Shown piece after piece: positions 52,763 to 62,104 of a stretch of DNA of 64,000 nucleotides. The position numbers and the translations under genes were made by a program. Source of the DNA: BMS3BBIN04 sp964552465 (GTDB lineage: Bacteria > Electryoneota > Electryoneia > Electryoneales > Electryoneaceae); the NCBI GenBank assembly GCA_964552465.1, contig CAZKGR010000001.1, positions 1 to 64,000 on the forward strand. Reading direction: 5' to 3'. How positions within the stretch are numbered: position 1 is the first letter of the stretch; every line of letters begins with the position of its first letter. Below the pieces are notes generated by a model that worked only from the letters and a program-made list of their open reading frames with translations, was not told where the DNA came from and ran no database searches.

Positions 52763-53835
52763 TGGCCGTTGTTGCGTTGTTGCCGTGCGACAATCCTTCG
52801 CACAGCATCAAACCTCTCCTTCGCCTCGAGGTGTTCTTCGTATGTGCTGGTGAAGGTATGTCCACCGTTTCCGGTTGCGACCATGAACAACCACGGCGCC
52901 TCCGGAGATTTCACGGCAGCACGCAATGCGTGTTCGCCCGGATTGTTGATCGGACCAGGCGGCAATCCGCGATACAAATAGGTGTTATACGGGCTATCGA
53001 TCTGCAGATCAGCGAGTAGCAGGCGTTTCGGACCATTCGGCATCAGAAACTGGACCGTTGGATCAGCCTCGAGTTTCATCCCGCGTGTCAACCGGTTACG
53101 ATACACAGCCGCAACATCATCCGCTTCTTCGAGGAGATTGATTTCAGCCTCGACAATGCTTGCGAGGGTCAGGATCCCAAGCAAGCTGTGTTCATCTGAT
53201 CGTGCCTGGCTGATCCACGACTCGCCCATACGCGTACGGAATAAATCAAGCATCTCACGGATAATGGCATTAGGCTTCGAATTCAGCGGGAAGACATAGG
53301 TCTCGGGGAACAGCAGGCCATCGAGAGTCGGTAGGTCGGAAAACCCGAGCTCAGACGTATGGGATTGCGACCGCACGCCTTGAACGAACCCGGCGCTGTC
53401 CGTAATCCCTGATTCCTGCAAACGTTCGCCGATCTGTTCAGCCGTCCAGCCTTCAGGAAAGGTAACCTCTGTACGTGCGACGCGACCGTTGACCAGAATG
53501 TCGGCGATCTCGGCTGAAGATGAGGAATTCGGGATGAAATATGTACCGGATTTGAGTTTTTCGGCCTTTCCACGCAAGCGCAGATACCACACGAATCCGT
53601 CAGCGTTGTCAATCATGTTTGAGCTGGCTAAATCACTAGCGACCGATGAAGCGATCATCCCCTCATATACGATGAAGGTGTCTACTCCAGACAGGTTTGT
53701 GTCTCCAGTTTCACCGAAGATCGCGTCACCGTAAAACAGGAAACCTGAAATCAGGGTCAGAACTAGCAGGAAAATGAGAACTAACAGGATGCGCAATTCG
53801 CAGGTCTTCCGTTGAATGGTAACAGGTGCATGCAC
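52759..53835 (-). CDS. mltG: Endolytic peptidoglycan transglycosylase MltG
   Basis: An inner-membrane lytic transglycosylase that cleaves nascent glycan strands and sets their length (YceG-like family). The 358 residues have one membrane helix (ILLVLIFLLVLTLISGFLF), a LysM-like part, and the catalytic YceG domain: LTLASIVEAEINL with the catalytic glutamate, VYRNRLTRGMKLEADPTVQF and YNTYLYRGLPPGPINNPG. Family motifs are complete. It overlaps uvrD by 4 bp, an unusual but simple coupling of a wall enzyme with a repair helicase. The LOG-family gene lies 26 bp upstream. Confidence 0.93.
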   Translation of the reverse strand: MHAPVTIQRKTCELRILLVLIFLLVLTLISGFLFYGDAIFGETGDTNLSGVDTFIVYEGMIASSVASDLASSNMIDNADGFVWYLRLRGKAEKLKSGTYFIPNSSSSAEIADILVNGRVARTEVTFPEGWTAEQIGERLQESGITDSAGFVQGVRSQSHTSELGFSDLPTLDGLLFPETYVFPLNSKPNAIIREMLDLFRTRMGESWISQARSDEHSLLGILTLASIVEAEINLLEEADDVAAVYRNRLTRGMKLEADPTVQFLMPNGPKRLLLADLQIDSPYNTYLYRGLPPGPINNPGEHALRAAVKSPEAPWLFMVATGNGGHTFTSTYEEHLEAKERFDAVRRIVARQQRNNGQ

Positions 53836-53861
53836 TTCTGGTGCACATCGCTACCTGATGA

Positions 53862-54401
53862 TCAGATCGTTCCCAGCCACTGTGAGACTTCTTCAATGCT
53901 ATTAACCCAGTCAGCCTCTCCGGCACCTATGGGACCGAGCTCAATTAAGTACGGGTTTATCCGATCATGCCAGAATGGTTTCCACAATGCGAGTCTTCGA
54001 CCCTCAAAGCGTCGTAGAAGTGCAATCGGTGCCATGATTTCAGCTACAGTCCCGGAGCCGCCGGGAAGTGCTATGGCTCGAGGCACACGCAGCAGCATAG
54101 CCATTCGATCCATATAATCTGCTGCTGCGAAGCTCTTCTTCACGTACTGATTTGGCCGGTGGACTTTTTCTGGAGCGTACAAGATTCCAACGGGTGACCC
54201 ACCAGCTTCACTTGATCCTTTGCTGGCCGCTTCCATGGCACCACCATAGCCACCAGTGACCAGAGTGGAACCCTTCTTCGTAATCAGCTTGCCGATCGTC
54301 TCCGAAAGTTCCCACCCTTCCGATCCGGGTTGCCATGCTCCTCCACCGAACAAGGTGACCGGTCGTTCTACATTGAAATTGCCTCGGGTAACCAGATTCA
54401 T
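53862..54401 (-). CDS. LOG/TIGR00725-like Rossmann-fold protein
   Basis: 179 residues of the lysine-decarboxylase-like/LOG superfamily. Signature sites are FGGGAWQPGSEGWELSE, GYGGAMEAASKGSSEAGGSPVG (first half shown is the nucleotide-binding turn) and ALPGGSGTVAEIM, the PGGxGTxxE motif. Characterised LOG members release base or ribose-phosphate from nucleoside monophosphates (cytokinin activation); the role of bacterial relatives without plant contact is uncertain. GGAG precedes the start. It lies 26 bp before mltG and may be the first gene of the long operon. Confidence 0.78.
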   Translation of the reverse strand: MNLVTRGNFNVERPVTLFGGGAWQPGSEGWELSETIGKLITKKGSTLVTGGYGGAMEAASKGSSEAGGSPVGILYAPEKVHRPNQYVKKSFAAADYMDRMAMLLRVPRAIALPGGSGTVAEIMAPIALLRRFEGRRLALWKPFWHDRINPYLIELGPIGAGEADWVNSIEEVSQWLGTI

Positions 54402-54614
54402 TGCCTTCTCCTCTTAGTTACAGATTTTGTAAGATAGGGATATTTTCGACGCCGTTCCCGGAGAGAGAAAAACCATCAGAGTTCCTGCGTGTGCAACTGT
54501 GGGGGATCAGTTGCAACAACCCAATGGTCTGATGGCACCTTGAATGTAAGGTAGTCCAAACTCTAGATCAAGATACAGACTCGAATTTAGTTGATTTGTA
54601 CTCTCACAACGAGC

Positions 54615-55463
54615 TTACTTCCAATACAAGTCAACACTACCCATACCGACTGAAAGATCGATTTCGAGTGTATGATCCGCAATTTCGAAATCTTCGCTCT
54701 CCCAGACGTTCTTACTCACTTTATCCATGTCCTCCAAGTCAATCGAAGACATGAAACCGCCGTCGCTGAAGACTTTCACTCCAACGCCCCGTGGCACAAT
54801 TATGTCACAGCTTCCCATGCCAACACTGATATCGACTGTGCCTTCACCTTCATAACCTCTCAGGTCAAGATTGACATCTCCCATGCCTGCATCGACAGTC
54901 AACCTTTCGAATCGAAGGTAACCCAGGTGATCGGATTCAATAGAGCCCAAACCGCAATCAATGTCTACTCGTTCTGCAGTCAACTCATTGGGTTCATCGA
55001 TAACGAGTTCTGTTTCGGCCAATCCAGCGTCGAGGTTGAACTGTTTAATCTTGAGTCCTGTCAGATCCAGATAGTTGTCTCCCAAGCCTACATCGCAAAG
55101 AATTGCATACTCCGGAATAGGCGAAAGCTTGACGTTGAACTCGCTGGCGTCTAAATCATCAGTGCTCAGATTCATCCTTGATTCCCCCGACTCGATCAAG
55201 ATGTAAGCTGATCCATCATCTCGATCCACTTCTATCGTGGGTTCCTCATAGTCTTCATCGTATTCGCCACTGAAATCGATCAAGACGTCATCACTTCCCA
55301 CTTTAATCGTAGTTTCAGCTAGGGACAGCTCAAGCTGAAGTTCGACAAAAGCAGCGTTTTCTAACATTTCCACATGGGAAAATGAAAGCCGATCATTCGC
55401 AAATACCAGTATCGCTCCGAGACTCAGCAAAAGAACAATCGTTAATGTGGTTTTCTTGTTCAT
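54615..55463 (-). CDS. Exported toast-rack/LiaF-like beta-solenoid protein
   Basis: 282 residues. The signal peptide is TLTIVLLLSLGAILVFAND. A regular beta-repeat follows in which short strands alternate with D/G turns: FNLDAGLAETELVID, VDIDCGLGSIESD, LTVDAGMGDVNLDL, VDISVGMGSCDIIV, EIDLSVGMGSVDLYW. This is the DUF4097/toast-rack pattern found in LiaF-type and adhesin-like proteins. The repeat motif G(L/M)G appears five times, suggesting a right-handed solenoid. ATG 55463 with GGGAG 6 nt before is preferred over 55487. The role is unknown, perhaps envelope stress. The gene stands alone. Confidence 0.65.
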   Translation of the reverse strand: MNKKTTLTIVLLLSLGAILVFANDRLSFSHVEMLENAAFVELQLELSLAETTIKVGSDDVLIDFSGEYDEDYEEPTIEVDRDDGSAYILIESGESRMNLSTDDLDASEFNVKLSPIPEYAILCDVGLGDNYLDLTGLKIKQFNLDAGLAETELVIDEPNELTAERVDIDCGLGSIESDHLGYLRFERLTVDAGMGDVNLDLRGYEGEGTVDISVGMGSCDIIVPRGVGVKVFSDGGFMSSIDLEDMDKVSKNVWESEDFEIADHTLEIDLSVGMGSVDLYWK

Positions 55464-55642
55464 GAAATCTCCCTGTACACCCATCAATTGAATTGATGGT
55501 AAGGTCTATTGTCAGTTACTTCCAATCCACAAGGATACTGTGTGCTCATACATTGAGACTATGAGAACCAGAAGACGGTTACAGGTCCAGAATGGAAAGT
55601 GACTCATCTTTCAGGGAGATAATCTCGGAGGCGAGGACTGTT

Positions 55643-56761
55643 TTACCACTCCCAGCTATTGTCTTCTGGGGCCTTGAGTGGCAGGACCATATCCGGGTTA
55701 TACGGTTCACCGAGGCGGTATTCGACCAGATTTCCGTCAATGGTTCCAACTGTGATTTCGGTGCTCATTCGAACAGGAATGCGGCGTTCATCGTCTGTGA
55801 TCCATACAAAGAGGCGTCCAGCCTTCTTGAAGAGCCCTGCCGATTCAATAACAGGTTCAACTTTAATGCAATGAAACTCTCCCGCTGGAACCTTGATGGT
55901 TTCCTTCTCATAAACCTTGATTGTTAGCGGATACTGAACATCCAGATCATGGATTGGGATGATCAAGTCTGTGTTTTCGACAAGCTCCTGTGCCCTCACC
56001 CAATACAGAGCTGATATAATGTTGTGGCTGTATGGCATAAAAGAAGTAATGCCTTTGGGTCCATTCTCGTTGGATACGGCAACCCAGCCGCTGTCATGGT
56101 CGTAGTCGAAGTATTTTCTACTGTGATAAGTACCTTCGTTAATATCGCGTTCATACCGATGCGAATACAGGCCGCCAACGTCAAACCAGGCTTCGACATA
56201 ATCACGAACTTTATAGATTAAATCGATACCCCACGTGCTTCTGACCCGGCTCTTCACGTGGTACGCCGGTCTCCCCTCGACCATCTCAATTCCTAACAGC
56301 GACATTTCGCTGAGACCTGCTTTAACAAACGAGAACTCCATATAGTAGCGGAATCGTTCACCGACTCCGAACGGAACATCATAGATCGTGCCTGGTGGGC
56401 AGGGACGTACCTCTACCCCAGCTCCCTCAATAGTGTGATATGCAACCGCAGCAGCATCATGTTCTTGTGTAAGGAGTTCAGGCACAATGACGGATTCATC
56501 AGGCTCAGACTGCACAGTATCCACTTCAACTGCCAGCGTGTCTTGTATCTGGACTAACGTATCGGGCAGAGCAATCAACGAGTCAATTGCTGTTACGAAT
56601 GTATCTTGAAGAGTTCCGATTACTTCGGGAGGATTACGCAGAGAATCTGGAACTCCGCCGGCAAACATGACGGTAGGCACCAAAGTGTAAACAAGACCGA
56701 ACGCAACCATGGCAGTCCGACCTCGTAAACTCTTTCGATAATTTTCCGGTATCAAGTTCAT
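55643..56761 (-). CDS. DUF3108 periplasmic protein
   Basis: 372 residues. A hydrophobic segment near the start (TAMVAFGLVYTLVPTVMFAG) is followed by a low-complexity leucine/aspartate/valine-rich linker (residues about 45-105). A DUF3108 domain comes next: PFGVGERFRYYMEFSFVKAG, SRVRSTWGIDLIYKVRD, YHSRKYFDYDHDSGW and GLFKKAGRLFVWITDDERRIP. Proteins of this family are beta-barrel-like, found in the envelope, and of unknown function. It begins 23 bp after cysS and ends the purF-cysS operon. Confidence 0.78.
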   Translation of the reverse strand: MNLIPENYRKSLRGRTAMVAFGLVYTLVPTVMFAGGVPDSLRNPPEVIGTLQDTFVTAIDSLIALPDTLVQIQDTLAVEVDTVQSEPDESVIVPELLTQEHDAAAVAYHTIEGAGVEVRPCPPGTIYDVPFGVGERFRYYMEFSFVKAGLSEMSLLGIEMVEGRPAYHVKSRVRSTWGIDLIYKVRDYVEAWFDVGGLYSHRYERDINEGTYHSRKYFDYDHDSGWVAVSNENGPKGITSFMPYSHNIISALYWVRAQELVENTDLIIPIHDLDVQYPLTIKVYEKETIKVPAGEFHCIKVEPVIESAGLFKKAGRLFVWITDDERRIPVRMSTEITVGTIDGNLVEYRLGEPYNPDMVLPLKAPEDNSWEW

Positions 56762-56784
56762 GTTATCTCATATACTCACGAATT

Positions 56785-58197
56785 CTATTGACGTTTCCAG
56801 CGTGTTCCATCAGGTCCATCCTTTAACACAATCCCTTCGTCAGCGAGCTGGTCACGGATTTCGTCCGCACGGGCCCAGTTTTTTTCTGTCCGGGCCTGCA
56901 AACGTTCAGCGATAAGGGCTTCTATCCGTTCGGTGTCATCATCCGCAGTTTGCTTATCGAACGGATAAAAGACACCCAGCGCCATATCAAAATGCGTCCA
57001 TATTCTTTCCAACTCAGGAAGATTACCTCGTGTCGCACGTCCTGCATGATGTAAGGCGTTGAGTTCACGAATCAGCGTGAAAACATGCGACAGAGCGCCA
57101 CTGACGTTAAGATCATCATTCATCGCCTCATCAAAGCCTGCTCTTGCCCGCTCCAGTGCTTCATTAGCTTCCGGCACAGCATCGCCGTCCGGATATTGCT
57201 GCCAACTGGCGACGAATTCATCGACCCTTTCCAGGGCGGAACGCGCACCTTTCAGGCCATCAAATGTAAAATTAAGCTTGCTGCGATAGTGGGTACTAAC
57301 CAGCACATAGCGAATTTCACGGGGTTTGTAGCCCATCTCCAGGATATCGCGCAGCGTGTAGAAGTTGCCGAGCGACTTGCTCATCTTACGACCTTCGATG
57401 ATCAGGTGCTCATTGTGCAACCAGAATCGGGCAAAATCACCACCAATGCCGCATTTCGCCTGCGCAATCTCGTTTTCGTGGTGTGGGAAAATAAGATCTA
57501 CGCCGCCAGTGTGGATATCGAAGTCTTTTCCGAGGTATTTGGTCGACATGGCGGAGCATTCAAGATGCCAACCTGGACGCCCTTTGCCAATCGGCGCATC
57601 CCAGAACACATCACCATCCGCTTCATCCCACGCCTTCCACAACGCGAAGTCGCGTACATCGTCCTTGGATTCGTACTCGTCAGAGCTGACTCGTTCACCG
57701 ACTCGCAGATCTTCCAGCCGTTTCCCTGACAACGAACCGTAGTTGGCAAAGCTGCTTACAGAGAAGTAGATCGAACCGTCGTCCGCCTTGTACGCATGTC
57801 CGGAATCGATCAGATTCTGAACCAGGCTTACCATCTCTTCGATGTGTGTGGTCGCTTCGGGGTAGACGTGCGCTCGTTTGATATTCAACGTATCAATGTC
57901 TGTGAAAAACGACTCTCGAAAGCGGTTGGTAACATCGGTAATCGGCACATTTTCGCGCTGACTGCGTTTGATCGTTTTGTCGTCAACGTCTGTAAGGTTC
58001 ATAACTTGGGTGACATCGTATTCATTGGCTTCCAACCAACGACGCAGAGTGTCGGTGAAGATGTATGCCCGGAAGTTACCGATGTGGGCAAAATCGTAGA
58101 TAGTCGGACCGCAGTTATAGATGTTGACCTTACCGGGGTTCAGCGGCTCAAAAGGGATTTTCTGACGTTTGCGGGTATCGAAGAACTGCAGGCTCAT
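56785..58197 (-). CDS. cysS: Cysteinyl-tRNA synthetase
   Basis: Charges tRNA-Cys. The 470 residues show the zinc-binding YNCGPTIYDFAHIGNFR (first cysteine plus the HIGH-like HIGN), VMNLTDVDDKTI, WHLECSAMS and HHENEIAQ as the remaining zinc ligands, and the KMSKS loop EGRKMSKSLGN. The C-terminal DALR helical domain and ARADEIRDQLADEGI are present. It starts 4 bp after the stop of the phosphatidyltransferase gene. All motifs are intact. Confidence 0.97.
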   Translation of the reverse strand: MSLQFFDTRKRQKIPFEPLNPGKVNIYNCGPTIYDFAHIGNFRAYIFTDTLRRWLEANEYDVTQVMNLTDVDDKTIKRSQRENVPITDVTNRFRESFFTDIDTLNIKRAHVYPEATTHIEEMVSLVQNLIDSGHAYKADDGSIYFSVSSFANYGSLSGKRLEDLRVGERVSSDEYESKDDVRDFALWKAWDEADGDVFWDAPIGKGRPGWHLECSAMSTKYLGKDFDIHTGGVDLIFPHHENEIAQAKCGIGGDFARFWLHNEHLIIEGRKMSKSLGNFYTLRDILEMGYKPREIRYVLVSTHYRSKLNFTFDGLKGARSALERVDEFVASWQQYPDGDAVPEANEALERARAGFDEAMNDDLNVSGALSHVFTLIRELNALHHAGRATRGNLPELERIWTHFDMALGVFYPFDKQTADDDTERIEALIAERLQARTEKNWARADEIRDQLADEGIVLKDGPDGTRWKRQ

Positions 58198-58201
58198 GAG
58201 A

Positions 58202-58843
58202 TCAATCAGCTTGTGTGCGTTTACTGCGTTTCAATTTGACGTATACAGCAAGATAATCAACACTAGAGAGTAGCAACAGGGCGAACGCAACCCACGGGAG
58301 CGTTGTCACAAGCACATCCGGCAACCAGTCAGCGACCAATTGAACCAGCAGCGTTGTTGAGACCACGAACATCGTCACCTTGCCTAACCATCGACTTGTA
58401 AACAAATGCTGGTTGCGCTTCCAGGTCCTGGTTGCAAGAGTCAGGATGGAAGCGTCACGAATCACCATCGCGATCAGTACTGCGACCGGAAACTCGTGTT
58501 CCCTTTCTGTCACGACCAATGTTATCGCGACCGAAATGACCACTATTTTGTCAATGATCGGGTCAAGGATTTTACCCAGGTCTGTTCGCTGATCCAGCAG
58601 TCTGGCAACGATGCCGTCAAGACCATCAGTGATGAATGACAGAACCAGCAACAAAGCTGCAAGGTGATCGTATTCAGTTCCTTCGGACTTGGATAGCAGC
58701 AGGATGACAGCTGGAATAGCAAAGGCAAGCCTCCCCAACGACAGCAGGTTCGGCAGCTTCAGCCAGTCACCGGGTAAAATACTCAATCCCTGAGATTCGC
58801 TACTCGCAGGTTTCTTGTTGGTTTTATCGTCCGTGCTCCACAC
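58202..58843 (-). CDS. CDP-alcohol phosphatidyltransferase (PgsA-like)
   Basis: A 213-residue membrane enzyme with about six helices. The family motif D-G-x2-A-R-x8-G-x3-D-x3-D is complete in DGLDGIVARLLD followed by GKILDPIIDK. It transfers a phosphatidyl group from CDP-diacylglycerol to an alcohol; the PgsA class makes phosphatidylglycerol phosphate. The position before cysS recalls the pgsA region in other bacteria, so PgsA is the first guess, but the motif alone does not fix the acceptor. Spacing of 4 bp to cysS and 12 bp from the upstream phosphoesterase shows an operon. Confidence 0.82.
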   Translation of the reverse strand: MWSTDDKTNKKPASSESQGLSILPGDWLKLPNLLSLGRLAFAIPAVILLLSKSEGTEYDHLAALLLVLSFITDGLDGIVARLLDQRTDLGKILDPIIDKIVVISVAITLVVTEREHEFPVAVLIAMVIRDASILTLATRTWKRNQHLFTSRWLGKVTMFVVSTTLLVQLVADWLPDVLVTTLPWVAFALLLLSSVDYLAVYVKLKRSKRTQAD

Positions 58844-58855
58844 CTCGTATGGTTA

Positions 58856-60532
58856 TCAGGGTGCCGTCACTTCAAATACCTTCCGACCTTCAAGCGTTTG
58901 ACCATACTGATCAATCGCTGTTACATGAATTACATGCGATCCGGGAGAGAGTTCCGATGGCAACCGTGCTTCCCAGATATGAGATGATAGATCCTCACTC
59001 CAATAGTCGAGTTCATTATGGGCTTTTTGCTGCCGCAAACGTTCACGTGATTCTGTAAAGAACGGGTCGTAACGGATGGTATGATCCATAGTTACCGGAG
59101 TACCGCCATCTATCCGCACACTGACCTGCGCTTTCTCACCACCGTTGAATACATTCGCAACAATTTTCGTTGCGAAAATCTGTTCGCTACGAATCACGTT
59201 CCTTTGTTCGCCGGGCATTTCATAAACTAGCGATTGAAACTCATCACCATGGTATGCTACATCCAATGTAATTCTGATTTGATAATTTTCGTCCATGCCA
59301 GCAGGAATAAATCGGCTCGAATAGTCGTTTCCCTCGAATGTGAAGATATGGTATCCATTCTCGGTTCCATCACGCATAGTAGCAGCCGGAATACCGCGTT
59401 CGTCCAGAGGTCCAGCCCACCATGATCCGGAAACTGTTCCCAGCACATGTTGGTGGATCGGTTCATCACCGTGCCAGCCGTGCTCGTGATGAATGTAAAC
59501 GTGATCATTGGTATGTGTGTGACCAGCCAGCAGCAAAATGTACTTGCGTCCCTCCAGCAGTTTGAACACGTCTTCGCGGTTGACCGTGTTTGAGCGATCC
59601 TCATCACCCTGAAAGGCCTTGAACGGAATATGTGACGAAATAACGATCAATTTGTCTTTCGGGACAAATTCCAAGTCGTTCTTAATCCACTCTAGCTGAT
59701 CCTCACCGATGTAGCCCTTATATCCCCCACCACGGCGGTATCGATCAGGATCCATGTTCGCTCCACGCCCTTTGTAGTGGACGTTTTTAAGCGTCATGAA
59801 GTGTACATCAGCATAGTTATGCGAGTACCAGGTCGGACCGAAGATTCGTTTGAATGTTTCGAGGGATTGGTCGTCGTCCGGGGATTCAAAGTTGATGTCG
59901 TGATTTCCCGGCACATTCCAGACAGGAACGCCTAACGTTGAATAAATGCGATTCTGCCGATCAAAGAGGGACAGGTCGTCGAACATGATGTCACCGTGCA
60001 CAATCGCCATCTCAGCTTCAGTGCCAATCATCTGTGCGACCACATCGTCACGAATGAAATCAATCTCTCGTTCGTTGCGTGGTTGCGGGTCAGCCATCGC
60101 AATCATACGGAAGCGGTCCTTGTGTTCCTCACGGATCAACGGAAAATCGATGGATTCAGGCAACTCGCCTGTCGAACGAACACCTTCGAATCGCCAATTG
60201 ACATCCGTTGAGCTGCCACTGGGATCGTGTACGTAGAAGAACTGAGGCAGGTATACCTCGTCTACAGGAACTCTATATCCCACTGGCTGACTGACAAACA
60301 CGACCATTCGATCGCACGCAGGAAGTTGGTAACGTCCCTTATCGTCAGTCAATACCACATCTATCTGGTTGGAAACAGCAACACCTGCAATACCGAGCTC
60401 ATCGCCATCACGCAAGCCGTTATTGTTCAGATCCTCATAGACGATACCAGTGATATTTGATGCCAATGTTGCTGTTGTCACCAACACCAGTATCAGTTGA
60501 ATCATCCATAATTTCATCCCAACCTTCATCAT
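58856..60532 (-). CDS. Exported calcineurin-like metallophosphoesterase
   Basis: 558 residues. The signal peptide (LWMIQLILVLVTTATLASN) is followed by an SdrD/CNA-B-like beta domain (GIVYEDLNNNGLRDGDELGI), common in surface proteins with a calcium-type loop. The phosphoesterase domain has all metal motifs: MADPQPRN, VHGDIMFDD, VPGNHDIN, VISSHIPF and LLAGHTHTNDH. A C-terminal beta domain of about 150 residues completes the arrangement known for this family. The substrate is unknown; a nucleotide, sugar phosphate or phospholipid is possible. It lies 35 bp after purF and 12 bp before the phosphatidyltransferase. Two further in-frame starts (60529, 60517) are possible. Confidence 0.82.
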   Translation of the reverse strand: MMKVGMKLWMIQLILVLVTTATLASNITGIVYEDLNNNGLRDGDELGIAGVAVSNQIDVVLTDDKGRYQLPACDRMVVFVSQPVGYRVPVDEVYLPQFFYVHDPSGSSTDVNWRFEGVRSTGELPESIDFPLIREEHKDRFRMIAMADPQPRNEREIDFIRDDVVAQMIGTEAEMAIVHGDIMFDDLSLFDRQNRIYSTLGVPVWNVPGNHDINFESPDDDQSLETFKRIFGPTWYSHNYADVHFMTLKNVHYKGRGANMDPDRYRRGGGYKGYIGEDQLEWIKNDLEFVPKDKLIVISSHIPFKAFQGDEDRSNTVNREDVFKLLEGRKYILLLAGHTHTNDHVYIHHEHGWHGDEPIHQHVLGTVSGSWWAGPLDERGIPAATMRDGTENGYHIFTFEGNDYSSRFIPAGMDENYQIRITLDVAYHGDEFQSLVYEMPGEQRNVIRSEQIFATKIVANVFNGGEKAQVSVRIDGGTPVTMDHTIRYDPFFTESRERLRQQKAHNELDYWSEDLSSHIWEARLPSELSPGSHVIHVTAIDQYGQTLEGRKVFEVTAP

Positions 60533-60567
60533 CTGCCCTTATATCTGGTCAGGCCCAGGATTGCTTT

Positions 60568-62022
60568 TCACGCAGGATATTCGAGATCCTTAGTTTCATC
60601 GCCATTCGAGCTTTCGTACCGCAATTTACTCTCGTACTCGACTTCTTCGGAAACATCAGTCGGGTATTCGCCCGTGAAACAAGCGGTGCAATAACCAATA
60701 CCATCGCCTCCGGGAACACTAGCAATCAATCCTTCAACAGACAAATATCCAAGACTATCGACACCGATGTGTTGGCGAATTTCTTCCACTGACTTACCGT
60801 CCGCGATCAATTCTCCATGCGAGGAGAAGTCCATCCCGTAGTAGCACGGATAGCGAATTGGTGGACTGGAAACCCGAACATGCAGTTCCTTCGCCCCAGC
60901 TTGGCGCAGCAACATACCCAGTTTCTTGAGTGTCGTACCTCGAACGATGCTGTCTTCGATGACAATCACTTTCTTGTCCTTGAGCACACCGCCAACCGGG
61001 TTGAATTTCAACCGCACACCCATTTCGCGCATCGCCGGGGTCGGTTGGATGAATGTGCGGCCCACATAGTGATTGCGAATCAAGCCCATCTCAAATTTTG
61101 TCCCTGAACGGTCGGCATACCCCAGCGCGGCTGTGTTTGAACTATCCGGAACAGAGATCACAATGTCCGAATCAACAGCTGGGTGTTCATCACTGAGGGT
61201 TTTACCCATGCGACGTCGGAATTTGTCGATATACTCATCCGCAACTCGACTGTCAGGACGGCTAAAGTAGACATGCTCAAAAATACAATGAAATGTGTGT
61301 TTTTCCTTGGCGAACTGCTTCACTTCCATTCCATCGCCATTGATAGTAACAATTTCACCCGGTTTTACATCGCAGACATATTCATATCCCAGCAGGTCGA
61401 AAGCACAGGTCTCCGATGCGACCGCCCAACCACCGTTCTCGTGACGACCAATGCATAACGGGCGCCAACCGTAGGGATCACGCACGGCGTACAACGCATG
61501 ATCAGACAACATGGTAATCGAGTATGCGCCTTCTACCTGTTTGACTGCGTCCAGCAGCTTGTCACGAACTTTGTTCTGTTTGCTGCGGGCCATCAGGTGA
61601 ACGATGATCTCGCTATCTGTGGTACTGTGGAAAATCGCCCCGTCTTCCTGCAATCTACGGCGAACGTTGCGAGTGTTGACCAGGTTGCCGTTGTGGGCGA
61701 CTGCGACAGGCCCGTCGCGAAGCTCGGCGACTAACGGCTGAATATTGTACTGACTTGATGAACCCGTTGTTGAGTATCTGTTGTGACCAACGGCAAAACG
61801 ACCCTTGAGCTTGTTCAATGTATCAGGTCCGCGGAACACTTGAGTCAGGGTTCCCATGCCGAAGTGTCGGTAGAATCGCCCGTTATCAGAGCTGACGATT
61901 CCCGCTGATTCTTGTCCACGATGTTGCAGCGAATACAGGCCATGATAGACCAACTCCGCAGCGTTGTCGTCATTCCAGATGCCCATCACACCGCAGTTGT
62001 GACGAAGCGTTTCGCAGGCCAT
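60568..62022 (-). CDS. purF: Amidophosphoribosyltransferase
   Basis: The first step of purine synthesis: PRPP plus glutamine gives phosphoribosylamine. Of the 484 residues, a short propeptide precedes HNCGVMGIW, where the cysteine becomes the N-terminal nucleophile after cleavage. YSLQHRGQESAGI and GHNRYSTTG belong to the glutaminase domain, and VIVIEDSIVRGTT is the PRPP loop. Four cysteines in the Bacillus-type positions (FHCIFEH, RYPCYYG, GYCTACF) suggest a 4Fe-4S cluster. The start at 62022 has GAGGA 7-8 nt upstream and is preferred over 62067. It heads the operon with the phosphoesterase, the phosphatidyltransferase and cysS. Confidence 0.95.
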   Translation of the reverse strand: MACETLRHNCGVMGIWNDDNAAELVYHGLYSLQHRGQESAGIVSSDNGRFYRHFGMGTLTQVFRGPDTLNKLKGRFAVGHNRYSTTGSSSQYNIQPLVAELRDGPVAVAHNGNLVNTRNVRRRLQEDGAIFHSTTDSEIIVHLMARSKQNKVRDKLLDAVKQVEGAYSITMLSDHALYAVRDPYGWRPLCIGRHENGGWAVASETCAFDLLGYEYVCDVKPGEIVTINGDGMEVKQFAKEKHTFHCIFEHVYFSRPDSRVADEYIDKFRRRMGKTLSDEHPAVDSDIVISVPDSSNTAALGYADRSGTKFEMGLIRNHYVGRTFIQPTPAMREMGVRLKFNPVGGVLKDKKVIVIEDSIVRGTTLKKLGMLLRQAGAKELHVRVSSPPIRYPCYYGMDFSSHGELIADGKSVEEIRQHIGVDSLGYLSVEGLIASVPGGDGIGYCTACFTGEYPTDVSEEVEYESKLRYESSNGDETKDLEYPA

Positions 62023-62047
62023 CCGTAATCCTCTCAGGGAAAAACAA

Positions 62048-62079
62048 ACGTCGGGAGGTCTTTCCAAACCGCCCGACGT
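62048..62079 (-). terminator. Intrinsic terminator of pgi
   Basis: On the minus strand ACGTCGGGCGGTT pairs with the partner arm ending CCCGACGT around a GGAAAGA-type loop, and is followed by TTTGTTTTTCC. It lies 26 bp after the pgi stop and separates pgi from purF. Confidence 0.85.
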
Positions 62080-62104
62080 GTAACGTCGTGTATTCTAAGG
62101 AACG

